A DNA stretch of 64,000 bases from SAR202 cluster bacterium AC-409-J13_OGT_754m (GCA_009391235.1 VEXD01000002.1:1-64000); one strand, 5' to 3'; shown: positions 36,307 through 44,649, numbered from the stretch's first letter. The notes: generated by a model not told the origin, from the letters alone. Program-made: numbers and translations.

Positions 36307-37305
36307 TTAATCTAAACCCAATAATTTGGCCGGATTAGTCTTAACCAGCTTTTGTATATCATCTATTGGCATTCCTAAATCCATCAGAGCCGCTATAAAT
36401 TCTCGCAGTCCTTCCACTGGTTCTGGTAGAGTGTATACACCGAAATCAGTTCCAATTATGCAATTGTCTGCTCCCAGTTCTTGGATTTGTTCAGCCGCTA
36501 ATCTGATACCTCCACTCACTTCACCTCCCATACCCTCGTCTATAGCTGCATATTTTAGTTCGGGGTAATAGTGAGTTTTTGGTATAGGTGTGGTATGGGT
36601 ATATGCCGCTAATGTATATTCTATAAAAGCTCCCTTTTTAACCATGTAATCTAGCTGTTCCGTTGTAGATGCTTTTGTTACTGCAGTTGCGACCAGCATG
36701 TTTTTGATACCGTATTCCTGGCCCAGTTCTACCAGTCTGATAGCTTCCTCTGGTGAAACATGACCGGTATTCATAAAAATATGTGGATTTGCGGCAATAA
36801 TTCGCAATATCTCCTCTAACGCAGGGCCGGGTTCACCAGAAACGGGTATGCGTATTGCTTTATCTACTTCCTCTTTTTTAAATTCCGGGTATAGTTTGCT
36901 TAGTGGAATGAACTTTCCATCTACTAATCGGCCTTCACGACTTGCTTGATAATGTGTTGAATGTGTACCGAAACTAATGAATTTAGCCCCGTCACCATAA
37001 CTTACAGCTATTTTTACGGCTCTGGGGTTTAAGCTACCATAGGCTGTATTTAATATCAGTCCACCATAAACTTTGAAATCTTTAACTATTCTATTAACCA
37101 TCCATGCAACCCCGTTACTCATTTGGAAAACATCCATTAATACTATGGTCCGCATACCAGCGTCTCTAGCCTGTATGGCAGCTTCTATTGGGTCTAATCT
37201 GCGTGGACTACTCGGGAGGTGAGGAGTCGCGTGGACATGTATGTCTATGGAACCCTCCAATAACTCCTTTGAGAGTTCAAATGAACGTCCTTCTGGTAAA
37301 AACAT
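36307..37305 (-). CDS. DUF6282 family amidohydrolase-like protein
   Basis: The 332-residue protein resembles metal-dependent TIM-barrel hydrolases: SIDIHVHATPHLP gives the HxH motif of strand 1, MNTGHVSPEEAIRLV a later histidine, and IIGTDFG the strand-8 aspartate. This pattern matches the family I know as DUF6282, without known substrate. I start at ATG 37305 after AGGAGGG; the track's GTG lies before that ribosome site. It converges on the CoA-transferases and may cleave a lactone, amide or cyclic intermediate in the same pathway (inference). Confidence 0.75.
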   Translation of the reverse strand: MFLPEGRSFELSKELLEGSIDIHVHATPHLPSSPRRLDPIEAAIQARDAGMRTIVLMDVFQMSNGVAWMVNRIVKDFKVYGGLILNTAYGSLNPRAVKIAVSYGDGAKFISFGTHSTHYQASREGRLVDGKFIPLSKLYPEFKKEEVDKAIRIPVSGEPGPALEEILRIIAANPHIFMNTGHVSPEEAIRLVELGQEYGIKNMLVATAVTKASTTEQLDYMVKKGAFIEYTLAAYTHTTPIPKTHYYPELKYAAIDEGMGGEVSGGIRLAAEQIQELGADNCIIGTDFGVYTLPEPVEGLREFIAALMDLGMPIDDIQKLVKTNPAKLLGLD

Positions 37306-37484
37306 TGCATTCCCTCCTGGCACGGGTTTGTTTGGGCAATTTCAGAGTATAGCACTATACGTTCGTTTGTTATATGAAAGAGCGAATTTAAATGTCCTTA
37401 GGATTCGTCACTATTGGCTCAAAGGTTGAATCAGTGTATAAGATAGATCTCTATTTGATTTTATCAATTTACGAAGTAGTTCAA

Positions 37485-38474
37485 ATGCCAGCAAATCTAA
37501 CCCCTCAATATCTTGAGGTAGAACAAAAGTATCGTGCGGCTAAGGCTTTGCCAGAAAAGATTGCTGCGTTACAAGAGATGCTAAAAGTAATACCTAAGCA
37601 TAAAGGAACCGATCATCTTAGGGCTGATATGCGCTCTCGACTTTCAAGGCATCTAGAACAATTAGAGAAACCTAGTGCCACTCGAAGTGGTGGTCCTCAA
37701 CCGTTTAATATTAGGAAAGAAGGAGCTGGGCAGGTGGTTGTTATTGGACTTCCTACTTCTGGCAAATCTGAGGTATTAAACGCCCTCACTAAGGCAACGG
37801 CTATAGTTGGAGACTATCCTTTTACAACTAAGGTACCCAATGTAGGAATGATGTCGTTTGAAAACATTAATATTCAACTTATTGATACTCCGGCATTGAC
37901 CTATAAGATTATCCAAACACAGCTTTTTGGATTACTTAGGAATGCTGATTTATTTCTAATAGCTTTGGATCTTTCTGCAGACCCAATTAATGAGATGGCA
38001 ACTATTGAACAGATTTTGAGCGGCTGGGGAATCGGACTACTGGATTATGGGAATCCAAGTTTTGATAGTGATGAGGGTGTTTATAAAGCGATACTGGTAA
38101 TAGCTAACAAATGTGACATGGACTTTAGGCGCAAGAATTGGTTGGCGGTTAAAGAACATTATGGGAATCGATTCAATATAGTCAGATTTTCTTGTTTGGA
38201 TGGCACGGGATTTCAGAGAACAAAGAAACAGACATTTAGTGGTCTAAATAAGGTTCGTATTTATACAAAAAGCCCTGGAGGGACTCCACAATATGATAAC
38301 CCCATGGTCATCAACTGTGGAAGCACTATATCGGACGTGGCATATAGACTCCATAAAGAATGGAAAGGTAAATTAAAATATGCTTTACTTTGGGGGTCGT
38401 CTAGGTTTGACGGTCAACGAGTTGGGAAGGAATATCTGCTGTCAGATGGTGATACCGTAGAATTACATGGGTGA
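37485..38474 (+). CDS. OBG/DRG-like GTPase with TGS domain
   Basis: The 329-residue protein begins with a helical region (EQKYRAAKALPEKIAALQEMLKVIPKHKGTDHLRADMRSRLSRH) as in DRG-type GTPases, then G1 VIGLPTSGKSEVLNAL, G3 IDTPAL (unusual, the glycine of DxxG replaced), G4 ANKCD, and a C-terminal TGS domain (INCGSTISDVAYRLHKEW to LSDGDTVELHG). I start at ATG 37485, the first Met that matches the family; the track's ATG adds 31 residues without homology pattern. The role is probably in ribosome or RNA-linked signalling. Confidence 0.82.
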   Translation: MPANLTPQYLEVEQKYRAAKALPEKIAALQEMLKVIPKHKGTDHLRADMRSRLSRHLEQLEKPSATRSGGPQPFNIRKEGAGQVVVIGLPTSGKSEVLNALTKATAIVGDYPFTTKVPNVGMMSFENINIQLIDTPALTYKIIQTQLFGLLRNADLFLIALDLSADPINEMATIEQILSGWGIGLLDYGNPSFDSDEGVYKAILVIANKCDMDFRRKNWLAVKEHYGNRFNIVRFSCLDGTGFQRTKKQTFSGLNKVRIYTKSPGGTPQYDNPMVINCGSTISDVAYRLHKEWKGKLKYALLWGSSRFDGQRVGKEYLLSDGDTVELHG

Positions 38475-38514
38475 CCTTTGGTTTGTGGACAACTTGGATG
38501 GCATTTTACTACTG

Positions 38515-39087
38515 TTATTTATTAAGTAATAATTCATTTCTGGCAGCTAGAAATGCAGGGTGAACTAACTCGTCATGTTCAATATGATATGCAAGTTGTT
38601 TAGTGAGAAATTCCATCAATCCCTCATCCAAACTTTTTTTGCTTAGAGTTAATAAAGATGGCAAATATGGGTATCGCTTGATTTTCCTGGGGTCTAACTT
38701 ATCGGCTAAGAATACTGTTTTTCCTACGGGCATCAGTCCTGGACAGGCAGTGCTGTGGTAATAAATACCTTGATAAATTTCCGGGTCTTTCATTCCTTCC
38801 TTCCATAAAGTAACTGCGGCTACTGGACCATGAAGTAAAATTGGAAGTTCACGTTCTACAGCGTTAATTTGAATGCCTAATTTTTGAGCCATATTAATCA
38901 GGGTGGTGGGTTTTTCCGATCTAAATAGATCATGAGCTTGGGCACATAGTCGTGCTTTATCGATATCTAACCCGTGTATTGTTGCTAATTCTACACTTAT
39001 AGTTTCTACTGTTTGAATATGTTTAATCAGTCCGGTGGGTAAGTTCGATAAGCGCTCTTGAATCATTAAGTCTAATTTGTCGTTCAT
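38515..39087 (-). CDS. YqeK-like HD domain hydrolase
   Basis: The 190-residue protein contains RLSNLPTGLIKHIQTVETISVELATIHGLDIDKARLCAQAHDLFR, with the metal-binding H...HD pattern, and LLHGPVAAV. YqeK-type HD proteins hydrolyse diadenosine tetraphosphate. The segment VFLADKLDPRKIKRYPYL is also typical (ADKIxP.R). It is followed on the same strand by the HIT-family gene, 18 bases away, and both handle dinucleoside polyphosphates or related nucleotides in other bacteria. Confidence 0.85.
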   Translation of the reverse strand: MNDKLDLMIQERLSNLPTGLIKHIQTVETISVELATIHGLDIDKARLCAQAHDLFRSEKPTTLINMAQKLGIQINAVERELPILLHGPVAAVTLWKEGMKDPEIYQGIYYHSTACPGLMPVGKTVFLADKLDPRKIKRYPYLPSLLTLSKKSLDEGLMEFLTKQLAYHIEHDELVHPAFLAARNELLLNK

Positions 39088-39105
39088 TTTGTAATGCTAA
39101 GATTA

Positions 39106-39459
39106 TTATGCTTCCCTCATTGGTCCCAGCGGAGTTCCTCCTAGGAGATGCATATGTAAGTGTTCAATCTCTTGTCCTGCGTCTTGTCCTTGATTAACAA
39201 TGAGCCGATAGCCAGATTGGCCAACCTTTTCCTTTATAGCAATTTGACCGGCCATAGTGAACATATGCCCGAGAATTTTACTCACTTCATCTGTTTTAAT
39301 GGAAAGGCTGGTAATATGCTTGTTAGGGATTATTAGTAGATGTTTCGGAGCTTTTGGGTATAGATCTCGGATAACAATTATCAAGTCATCTCGTAGAACT
39401 ATGGGTGATGTATCTTTACTGTTTATTATGTTACAAAAAATACAGGGTTTGTTTTGCAT
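39106..39459 (-). CDS. HIT family nucleotide hydrolase
   Basis: The 117-residue protein is a HINT-type histidine triad enzyme: it begins CIFCNIINSKDTSPIVLRDD, has LLIIPNKHI, and the catalytic triad motif HLHMHLLGG close to its end, then GPMRE. It hydrolyses purine phosphoramidates or related adenylates in the cytoplasm. It is the first gene of a two-gene unit with the YqeK-like hydrolase. Length is normal. Confidence 0.93.
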   Translation of the reverse strand: MQNKPCIFCNIINSKDTSPIVLRDDLIIVIRDLYPKAPKHLLIIPNKHITSLSIKTDEVSKILGHMFTMAGQIAIKEKVGQSGYRLIVNQGQDAGQEIEHLHMHLLGGTPLGPMREA

Positions 39460-39625
39460 AGTAGTATCAACCTATATTCCTAAAATGGTTCTGATTTATC
39501 TGTATGAAATTGGCTGCTACGAAAACATTGGCCCATTACTCGTGTCCATATAGTGCACATTTGCAAGTCATATACCATAGTGAATCCTATGGCCAACGAC
39601 ATTTATTGGCAAGGAACTATGCGTT

Positions 39626-39859
39626 TTAACTACCTACGGAAATGCAAGTAACGGTTCTAATGACTCCATCTGAATGCACATTGGCTGTTATTAGATCCCC
39701 CATGGAAGCGATGTCTGGGGCTTCAATGACTGCTATAATGTCATATGGCCCTGTGACCACATCCACAGATGCGATTTCGGTCACGCTTCTTAATGTGTTT
39801 GCTACCTCTTTGGTTTTACCAACTGACGTTTCAATTAGAATGAACGCTTTAGTTGCCAC
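39626..39859 (-). CDS. Lrp/AsnC ligand-binding (RAM) domain protein
   Basis: The 77-residue protein consists only of the C-terminal ligand-binding domain of Lrp/AsnC regulators (AFILIETSVGKTKEVANTLRSVTEIASVDVVTGPYDIIAVIEAPD), with no helix-turn-helix. Such stand-alone RAM domains are common in archaea and Chloroflexota and may bind amino acids, or regulate by pairing with full Lrp proteins. The ATG is preceded by a CGAGGTG site. Monocistronic. Confidence 0.88.
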   Translation of the reverse strand: MATKAFILIETSVGKTKEVANTLRSVTEIASVDVVTGPYDIIAVIEAPDIASMGDLITANVHSDGVIRTVTCISVGS

Positions 39860-40025
39860 AATACACCTCGTTCCTAATTTATGAGAGTATTAACGTTGGA
39901 AATTCGATTAACTTGAATACCATCTCGTTAAGGCAGTTATCATCATACGGTTCATCACAAATAGTGTCAATTTGGCACTTTCTATCAACGTGATGGTGCT
40001 AATTCTCTAATGCTATAATTTATAT

Positions 40026-40751
40026 ATGAGTAACGGTATGGAATTACTTCGCAGTAGGCTCTCTGTATTAGATATTGCATTCTCGTGTAGCCAAAGTAGC
40101 AATTTCCAAAAGTACTATAGTGAGTTGATGGTATGGAACAAGAAATTTAATTTAACACGCATAGTGGACTATTCTGGTGTTCAAATCCGACACTTTTTTG
40201 ATTCCCTCACTATCGTACAGGCACTAAATTCAGAACTACTTAAAAATGGGCATTTTTTAGATATTGGGTCGGGGGCTGGATTTCCAGGAATCCCTCTAAA
40301 AATTATGTTTCCAGGTATAAAATTGACTTTGATAGAAGCTACACAAAAAAAGGCCATATTTTTGAATCATATTGTGCAAACCTTAGAACTTGATTCGGTG
40401 AGTGTTTATAATGAGCGTTCTGAAATTTTGGCACATGACCCTGTATTGAGAAATAATTTTGATGTTGTATTGTCTCGGGGAGTCGCTTCGCTGCCTACAC
40501 TTGTTGAATTAACCCTTCCTTTTTGCAAACTAGGAGGGCTAGTAGTCGCGCACAAAGGGACTAACGCTATAGGGGAAATACAAGATGCTTCGAATGCCGT
40601 TGGGACCTTGGGTGGCAAGATACTGGAATGCATACCAACAAATATCGATAAAGGTAAACACCCCAAATATTTGGTAGTAATCACCAAGGATGCGCCTACG
40701 GCTGAGGCTTATCCTCGTAGAGTAGGAATTCCACGCAAACGACCCTTATAA
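40026..40751 (+). CDS. rsmG: 16S rRNA m7G527 methyltransferase RsmG
   Basis: RsmG (GidB) makes 7-methylguanosine at G527 of 16S rRNA. The 241-residue protein shows WNKKFNLTRI, IRHFFDSL, the SAM-binding FLDIGSGAGFPGIPLKI and VLSRGVASLPTLVELTLP, and a basic tail with PRRVGIPRKRPL as is usual. The start is ATG at 40026. It is followed after 75 bases by tatA on the same strand. Complete. Confidence 0.94.
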   Translation: MSNGMELLRSRLSVLDIAFSCSQSSNFQKYYSELMVWNKKFNLTRIVDYSGVQIRHFFDSLTIVQALNSELLKNGHFLDIGSGAGFPGIPLKIMFPGIKLTLIEATQKKAIFLNHIVQTLELDSVSVYNERSEILAHDPVLRNNFDVVLSRGVASLPTLVELTLPFCKLGGLVVAHKGTNAIGEIQDASNAVGTLGGKILECIPTNIDKGKHPKYLVVITKDAPTAEAYPRRVGIPRKRPL

Positions 40752-40825
40752 TAAAAATGTTCATTGCTCTAGCACTCTATCTGTGCTAGCATTGGCCCTG
40801 CTATAAATGTTAATAGGAGTTCGAA

Positions 40826-41020
40826 TTGCGAGTACCAGGACCTTGGGAACTAGCTATAATTTTAGCCATAGTATTGGTAGTTTTTGGAGCCGGAAGATTA
40901 CCACAGATAGGCTCATCTCTTGGACGAGGGATGAGAGCTTTCAGGCGGGGTATTAACGGAGCTGATGATTCCATTGATGAAACGTTAGAATCGACGGATA
41001 AATCCGAAAATAAAGATTAG
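40826..41020 (+). CDS. tatA: Sec-independent translocase protein TatA
   Basis: The 64-residue protein has the TatA layout: a short N-terminus (PGPWELAIILAIVLVVFGAGRLPQIG) forming one membrane helix and the FGxxxLP hinge, an amphipathic helix (SSLGRGMRAFRRGI), and an acidic tail. TatA forms the pore of the twin-arginine pathway that exports folded proteins. The start is TTG at 40826 after ATAGGAGT. A second Tat A/B-type gene and tatC lie across the convergent gap on the other strand. Confidence 0.93.
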   Translation: MRVPGPWELAIILAIVLVVFGAGRLPQIGSSLGRGMRAFRRGINGADDSIDETLESTDKSENKD

Positions 41021-41212
41021 TTTCTTAATCATTGACGAGGCCTTATATTGCATAGGGCATAAGTCCTCCCACACGGTATACTATCGACATCGGCCCACCG
41101 ATAAATCAATCGACAGAGATTTAATCATCTTGGTGAAGTAGACCAAGTCAAACCGACTCGGAGTTGCCAAACTTTTATTTCCTAAATCAATTTCTTTTGT
41201 TTAGCCTGTCTT

Positions 41213-41932
41213 TTATTTATTACCAGAAAATCTTGATAAAATAATTCCGATTTCGAATAAAGCGATTAATGGTATAGCTACAAAGGCTTGGTTTATAGGA
41301 TCAAATGTAGGTGTAATGAACGCGCCCAATACAAAAGCTACAACTATCCAATAGCGTCGCCAACTGCGAAATGTTGATGCTGAAACTACTCTTGTTTTAG
41401 CTAATATAAACATGACGATTGGTGTTTCAAAAACCAATCCCAACCAGAAAATTAGCATTATTACCAGGTTTATATAATTACTTATTCGAATCATTGGTTC
41501 AGCAATATTCCCACCAAAGTTAATTAAGAAATTCATTGCTGGTGGTATCAATATGTAATAAGCAAAGGCTGCCCCAGAAAAAAAGGATAGCAAGACACCA
41601 GGTAGGAAAAGGTATAAATAGCGCTTTTCGCTTGTCGTAAGACCAGGTGACACGAATAATATTATTTGAAACAGGATTATGGGAGAGGCTAGTATAAAAC
41701 CAGATAACATAGAGACCTTCATCATTACGCCGAACATTTCTGTAACATCTACGAACACTAATCTTCCAGGTGTAGAGGTTATAGCGTCTGCTGGTATCAA
41801 AAGGAATTCCAATATTTGTTTATGGAGAAAAAACGATAAAGCTGTAGTCACAACCAACACAAAGGAGGATATTAATATTCTCTTTCTAAGTTCTTCAAGA
41901 TGACCACGGAATGATAAATTTTGATTTACGAT
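41213..41932 (-). CDS. tatC: Sec-independent translocase protein TatC
   Basis: TatC is the substrate receptor of the twin-arginine system, with six helices; the ORF shows FVSPGLTTSEKRYLYLFLPG and FWLGLVFETPIVMF. The track starts at GTG 41860, which would delete the family N-terminus. Upstream in the same open frame I read SFRGHLEELRKRILISSF, the conserved TatC opening. No ATG, GTG or TTG is available before it. The likely start is the ATC at 41932, seven bases after AAGGAAG and overlapping the stop of the upstream tatB-like gene. This is a non-canonical start, or a sequence error. With it the protein has 239 residues, near the family norm. Confidence 0.85.
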   Translation of the reverse strand: MVNQNLSFRGHLEELRKRILISSFVLVVTTALSFFLHKQILEFLLIPADAITSTPGRLVFVDVTEMFGVMMKVSMLSGFILASPIILFQIILFVSPGLTTSEKRYLYLFLPGVLLSFFSGAAFAYYILIPPAMNFLINFGGNIAEPMIRISNYINLVIMLIFWLGLVFETPIVMFILAKTRVVSASTFRSWRRYWIVVAFVLGAFITPTFDPINQAFVAIPLIALFEIGIILSRFSGNK

Positions 41933-42156
41933 GGGTGTTCTTCCTTTTCTGAATCGGTTCTGTTTTCAACATCGGTTTTGTTTTCAGTGGTGTCTTCTTC
42001 TATTAGTCGAGTGAATTGGGTCACCGTTCCGCGAACCTCCCGAATTAATTGGCCAATTTGCTTAGACATAGTTACTAATTTGGTAGGACCCAGCACGGTA
42101 AACGCCACCAGTATTATCACAATTATTTCTAAAGGACCTGTGCTAAAAAAATTCAA
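41926..42156 (-). CDS. TatA/TatB-type translocase protein
   Basis: The 76-residue protein has an N-terminal helix (PLEIIVIILVAFTVLGPTKLVTMSKQIG), the hinge LGPTKL typical of TatB more than TatA, an amphipathic helix and a Glu-rich tail. It probably acts as TatB, recognising signal peptides with TatC. Its ATG overlaps the stop of the RlmD-Maf gene by four bases, and its stop overlaps the proposed tatC start, so the three genes are co-translated. Confidence 0.88.
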   Translation of the reverse strand: MNFFSTGPLEIIVIILVAFTVLGPTKLVTMSKQIGQLIREVRGTVTQFTRLIEEDTTENKTDVENRTDSEKEEHPS

Positions 42157-43973
42157 GGTGCATTTCCTTCTTTAACCAGATGAGTTTTACAGTCTTCCGG
42201 AAGGCTGTAATCTCGGCAGTCATACCCACCACTATCAAGAATTTGTATTAAAGAGCAAACTGGCAGTCCAATGGCGTTACTTATACATCCTTCAACAACT
42301 TCTGCAGGTCTCAAGGAAAGATCTTGTATAGCATAACTGCCTGCCTTATCCATAGGGTCACCTGAATCTATATATGATTCGATTTCATCATCAGATAAAA
42401 AGCGCATCTTTACGGTAGTTTCTTTACATTGAACCCATGAGCGTTGTTTTTTACGATCTACCACTGCAATGCCAGTAATAACTTGATGCATGTTACCTCT
42501 GAGGGCTTCTAACATTAGTTTGGCTTCTCTATTAGTTTTTGGTTTACCCATGACTTTACCGTTGAAGAATACCACCGTATCAGCTCCTACAATCAGGTGA
42601 TTCGTATTATCAGGTACGACTTTGTTTGTTTTTTCTAAAGCTAGATGTTTCACCAATGCACGTGGGTCCTCTGATTCTATGTTTTCGTTAACAGATGGTT
42701 CTTTTACCGAGAATGGTATTCCTAGTTCTACTAGAATCTGTTGTCTCCTTGGAGAACTTGAAGCCAATATTAGGTTGTCTAAAGTCGTACGTAGACCTAG
42801 AGTAGATATAGATTCTACATGATGTGTTTGGGGGAACATATCTATAGGCTGTACCTCTTCCAAATAAAACTCTTCTTTACATAAAATATCTAAGTCTCTG
42901 GCTAAGGTGTTGGGATCACATGAAATATATATTATTTTGCAGGGTTTCAGTAACTGTAAAGCCTTCAGTGTATTTGCATGGCATCCTTTCCTGGATGGAT
43001 CCAATATAACAGCGTATGGTTTTTCGTCGAGTTGACTTAGAATCTCCTCCGTTTTTCCAAGCATAAATTCAATGTTAGGATGGTTTGCACCATTAATCTT
43101 GGCGTCTTCAATTGCCGCAGAAGAATCCTCTATAGCAATTATTTTGCCTGCATGGGATGCTAATAATATTGCGAAGGTTCCCACACCGGCGTATGCGTCT
43201 ACTATCACCTCTGAACCAGAAAGCTGGAGTTTCTCTTTAATTATCCCAATCATGGTATCTAGCTGTTGAATATTGACTTGAAAGAATGATGGAGAGGCTA
43301 TTTGGAAAACATCTTTACTAATCGACTCTTTGTAATGCTTCTGGCCTGTTGGTATCTCTAAAGCTTGGTTTTTTAGAATAGGTTGAATCAGGAATTCGCC
43401 TGTGTTTATCCCATAGCGGATTGATAATTGGCTGGTTTCACTACATAATCCGTGTAATTGCTTCATAATGTCGTTTATACCATTGTCCATAATCATACAG
43501 TGCTCTATTGGTATGAACTTTCGGCTTTCACGATTAATAAAGCCCAAGTCCCCCTCACTCCCAATTGTGAATCTGGCATGATTTCGGTATTCGTAAATTT
43601 TAGGAGAAGGTATGGTTTCCAATACGTTAGGGTCAACAAACTCGCCTACTCTTTGCAGGGAATCTACTAATGTTTGCTGTTTTAACTTGATTTGATATTG
43701 GTAATCAATATGTTGGAGTTGACAACCTGTGCAGTTACCAAAATATTCACATGGTGGTTTTACACGTTCAGGAGATGGGCTTAGAATTTTCACGACTTCT
43801 GCGGCAATGTAATTCCTTTTTTCAGAAATAACCTTGGCAACAACTTCTTCTCCAGGGATACCTCCAAAAACGAAAACTAGTCTATTATCGAGATATGCCA
43901 TAGCCGATCCCAATCTTCCCCAATTTTGAAGGGTTAGTTGTATGTTGGTGCCTATAATATCTTGTTTGGACAT
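42153..43973 (-). CDS. Fused RNA m5U methyltransferase (RlmD/RumA-like) and Maf
   Basis: The 606-residue protein joins two enzymes. Residues 1-400 are a TrmA/RumA family methyltransferase: a TRAM domain at the start, four cysteines for a 4Fe-4S cluster (C at PPCEYFGNCTGCQLQH plus C of IEHCM), SAM site VVDAYAGVGTFAILLA-like (VDAYAGVGTFAI), LDPSRKGCH, and the nucleophile in YISCDPNTLARD. Residues about 405-595 are Maf: LILASSSPRRQQIL, VGADTVVFF, ITGIAV, MDKAGSYAIQ. Maf hydrolyses non-canonical or modified nucleotides such as m5UTP and dTTP. No frameshift is seen. It leads the operon to tatB and tatC. Confidence 0.9.
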   Translation of the reverse strand: MSKQDIIGTNIQLTLQNWGRLGSAMAYLDNRLVFVFGGIPGEEVVAKVISEKRNYIAAEVVKILSPSPERVKPPCEYFGNCTGCQLQHIDYQYQIKLKQQTLVDSLQRVGEFVDPNVLETIPSPKIYEYRNHARFTIGSEGDLGFINRESRKFIPIEHCMIMDNGINDIMKQLHGLCSETSQLSIRYGINTGEFLIQPILKNQALEIPTGQKHYKESISKDVFQIASPSFFQVNIQQLDTMIGIIKEKLQLSGSEVIVDAYAGVGTFAILLASHAGKIIAIEDSSAAIEDAKINGANHPNIEFMLGKTEEILSQLDEKPYAVILDPSRKGCHANTLKALQLLKPCKIIYISCDPNTLARDLDILCKEEFYLEEVQPIDMFPQTHHVESISTLGLRTTLDNLILASSSPRRQQILVELGIPFSVKEPSVNENIESEDPRALVKHLALEKTNKVVPDNTNHLIVGADTVVFFNGKVMGKPKTNREAKLMLEALRGNMHQVITGIAVVDRKKQRSWVQCKETTVKMRFLSDDEIESYIDSGDPMDKAGSYAIQDLSLRPAEVVEGCISNAIGLPVCSLIQILDSGGYDCRDYSLPEDCKTHLVKEGNAP

Positions 43974-44040
43974 TGATACCTCACATAGCTACTATAAACC
44001 AAGGTTGTAATCGTGCCAAGGTTGATTCATTTACCGTGTG

Positions 44041-44067
44041 TTGACCCTTACAGATGCTAGGTATAAA
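44041..44067 (+). promoter_or_regulatory. Likely trxA promoter
   Basis: TTGACC at 44041-44046 and TATAAA at 44062-44067 resemble -35 and -10 boxes with a spacing of 15 bases, two shorter than ideal. The expected transcript start, about 44074, coincides with the first bases of the 16-bp hairpin upstream of trxA. Confidence 0.5.
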
Positions 44068-44072
44068 CTGAC

Positions 44073-44108
44073 ATGTGTCGTTCTAATGGCAACATTAGAA
44101 CGACACAT
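44073..44108 (+). repeat. Perfect 16-bp hairpin with GCAA tetraloop
   Basis: ATGTGTCGTTCTAATG is followed by GCAA and by its exact complement. GCAA is a GNRA tetraloop, which stabilises RNA hairpins, so the element probably works as RNA rather than only as a DNA palindrome. No T-tract follows. It ends 23 bases before the trxA ATG, with the AGGAGG-like site free in between. It may form the extreme 5' end of the trxA mRNA. Confidence 0.75.
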
Positions 44109-44131
44109 TTACCTAATTTTGGAGGACAAGG

Positions 44132-44461
44132 ATGGCTGAGCCTTTTGCTGTAACTGACGCAGAATTTGAGGAAAAAGTTCTTAATGCAGAGATTCCGGTT
44201 TTGGTAGATTTTTGGGCAGAATGGTGTGGCCCATGTAAAATGATAGCGCCTATGGTTGATGAATTGGCAGAAGAGTTTGATGGACAAATGGCTTTTGCTA
44301 AAGTGGATGTGGACTCTAATCCAATCACTGCGGTTAAATATGGAATCAGAAGTATTCCAGCCCTTCTTATATTCAGGGATGGACAACCCATAGATCAAAT
44401 TATAGGGGCAATTCCCAAGGGACAACTTAGAAAGAAATTAGATTCAGTCCTAGCATCGTAA
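44132..44461 (+). CDS. trxA: Thioredoxin
   Basis: The 109-residue protein is a classical thioredoxin: VLVDFWAEWCGPCKMIAPMVDELAEE holds the CGPC redox site, then KVDVDSNP and the cis-proline loop GIRSIPALLIF. It reduces disulfides in the cytoplasm. Both active-site residues are cysteine codons (TGT), so it is not a selenoprotein, unlike the nearby rhodanese. ATG follows TTGGAGGAC. It is divergent from the RlmD-Maf operon. Confidence 0.96.
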   Translation: MAEPFAVTDAEFEEKVLNAEIPVLVDFWAEWCGPCKMIAPMVDELAEEFDGQMAFAKVDVDSNPITAVKYGIRSIPALLIFRDGQPIDQIIGAIPKGQLRKKLDSVLAS

Positions 44462-44552
44462 ATTGACTGCTGTATAGATTGTTGGAAAGGACGTTCGAAC
44501 AGTTTTTGTCCGATTAGTAGCTTATTCTTGTAAGGATCCTATTTCCAGGCTC

Positions 44553-44649
44553 GGGAGTGGATGGGGCCCGGTGGCTCTCACGGACTTCAAATCCGCTGTA
44601 TCCCGCTAGAACCGGGATGGGAGGGTTCGACTCCCTCCCACTCCCGCCA
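44553..44649 (+). tRNA. selC: Selenocysteine tRNA (anticodon UCA)
   Basis: This 97-nt gene, with encoded CCA end, has the features special to tRNA-Sec. The acceptor stem is 8 bp (GGGAGTGG with CCACTCCC), stacked on a 5-bp T stem (GAGGG/CCCTC) to give the bacterial 8+5 arrangement. The anticodon arm CGGA-CTTCAAA-TCCG holds UCA (44587-44589), which reads UGA. A long variable arm (TCCCG...CGGGA) follows, and G is the discriminator base as in E. coli selC. It sits alone between trxA and the MNT/HEPN pair. It implies that SelA, SelB and SelD exist elsewhere in the genome; none is in the window. Confidence 0.95.

Noticed and set aside
44132-44461. Thioredoxin as a second selenoprotein
   Set aside because: Both residues of CGPC are ordinary cysteine codons.
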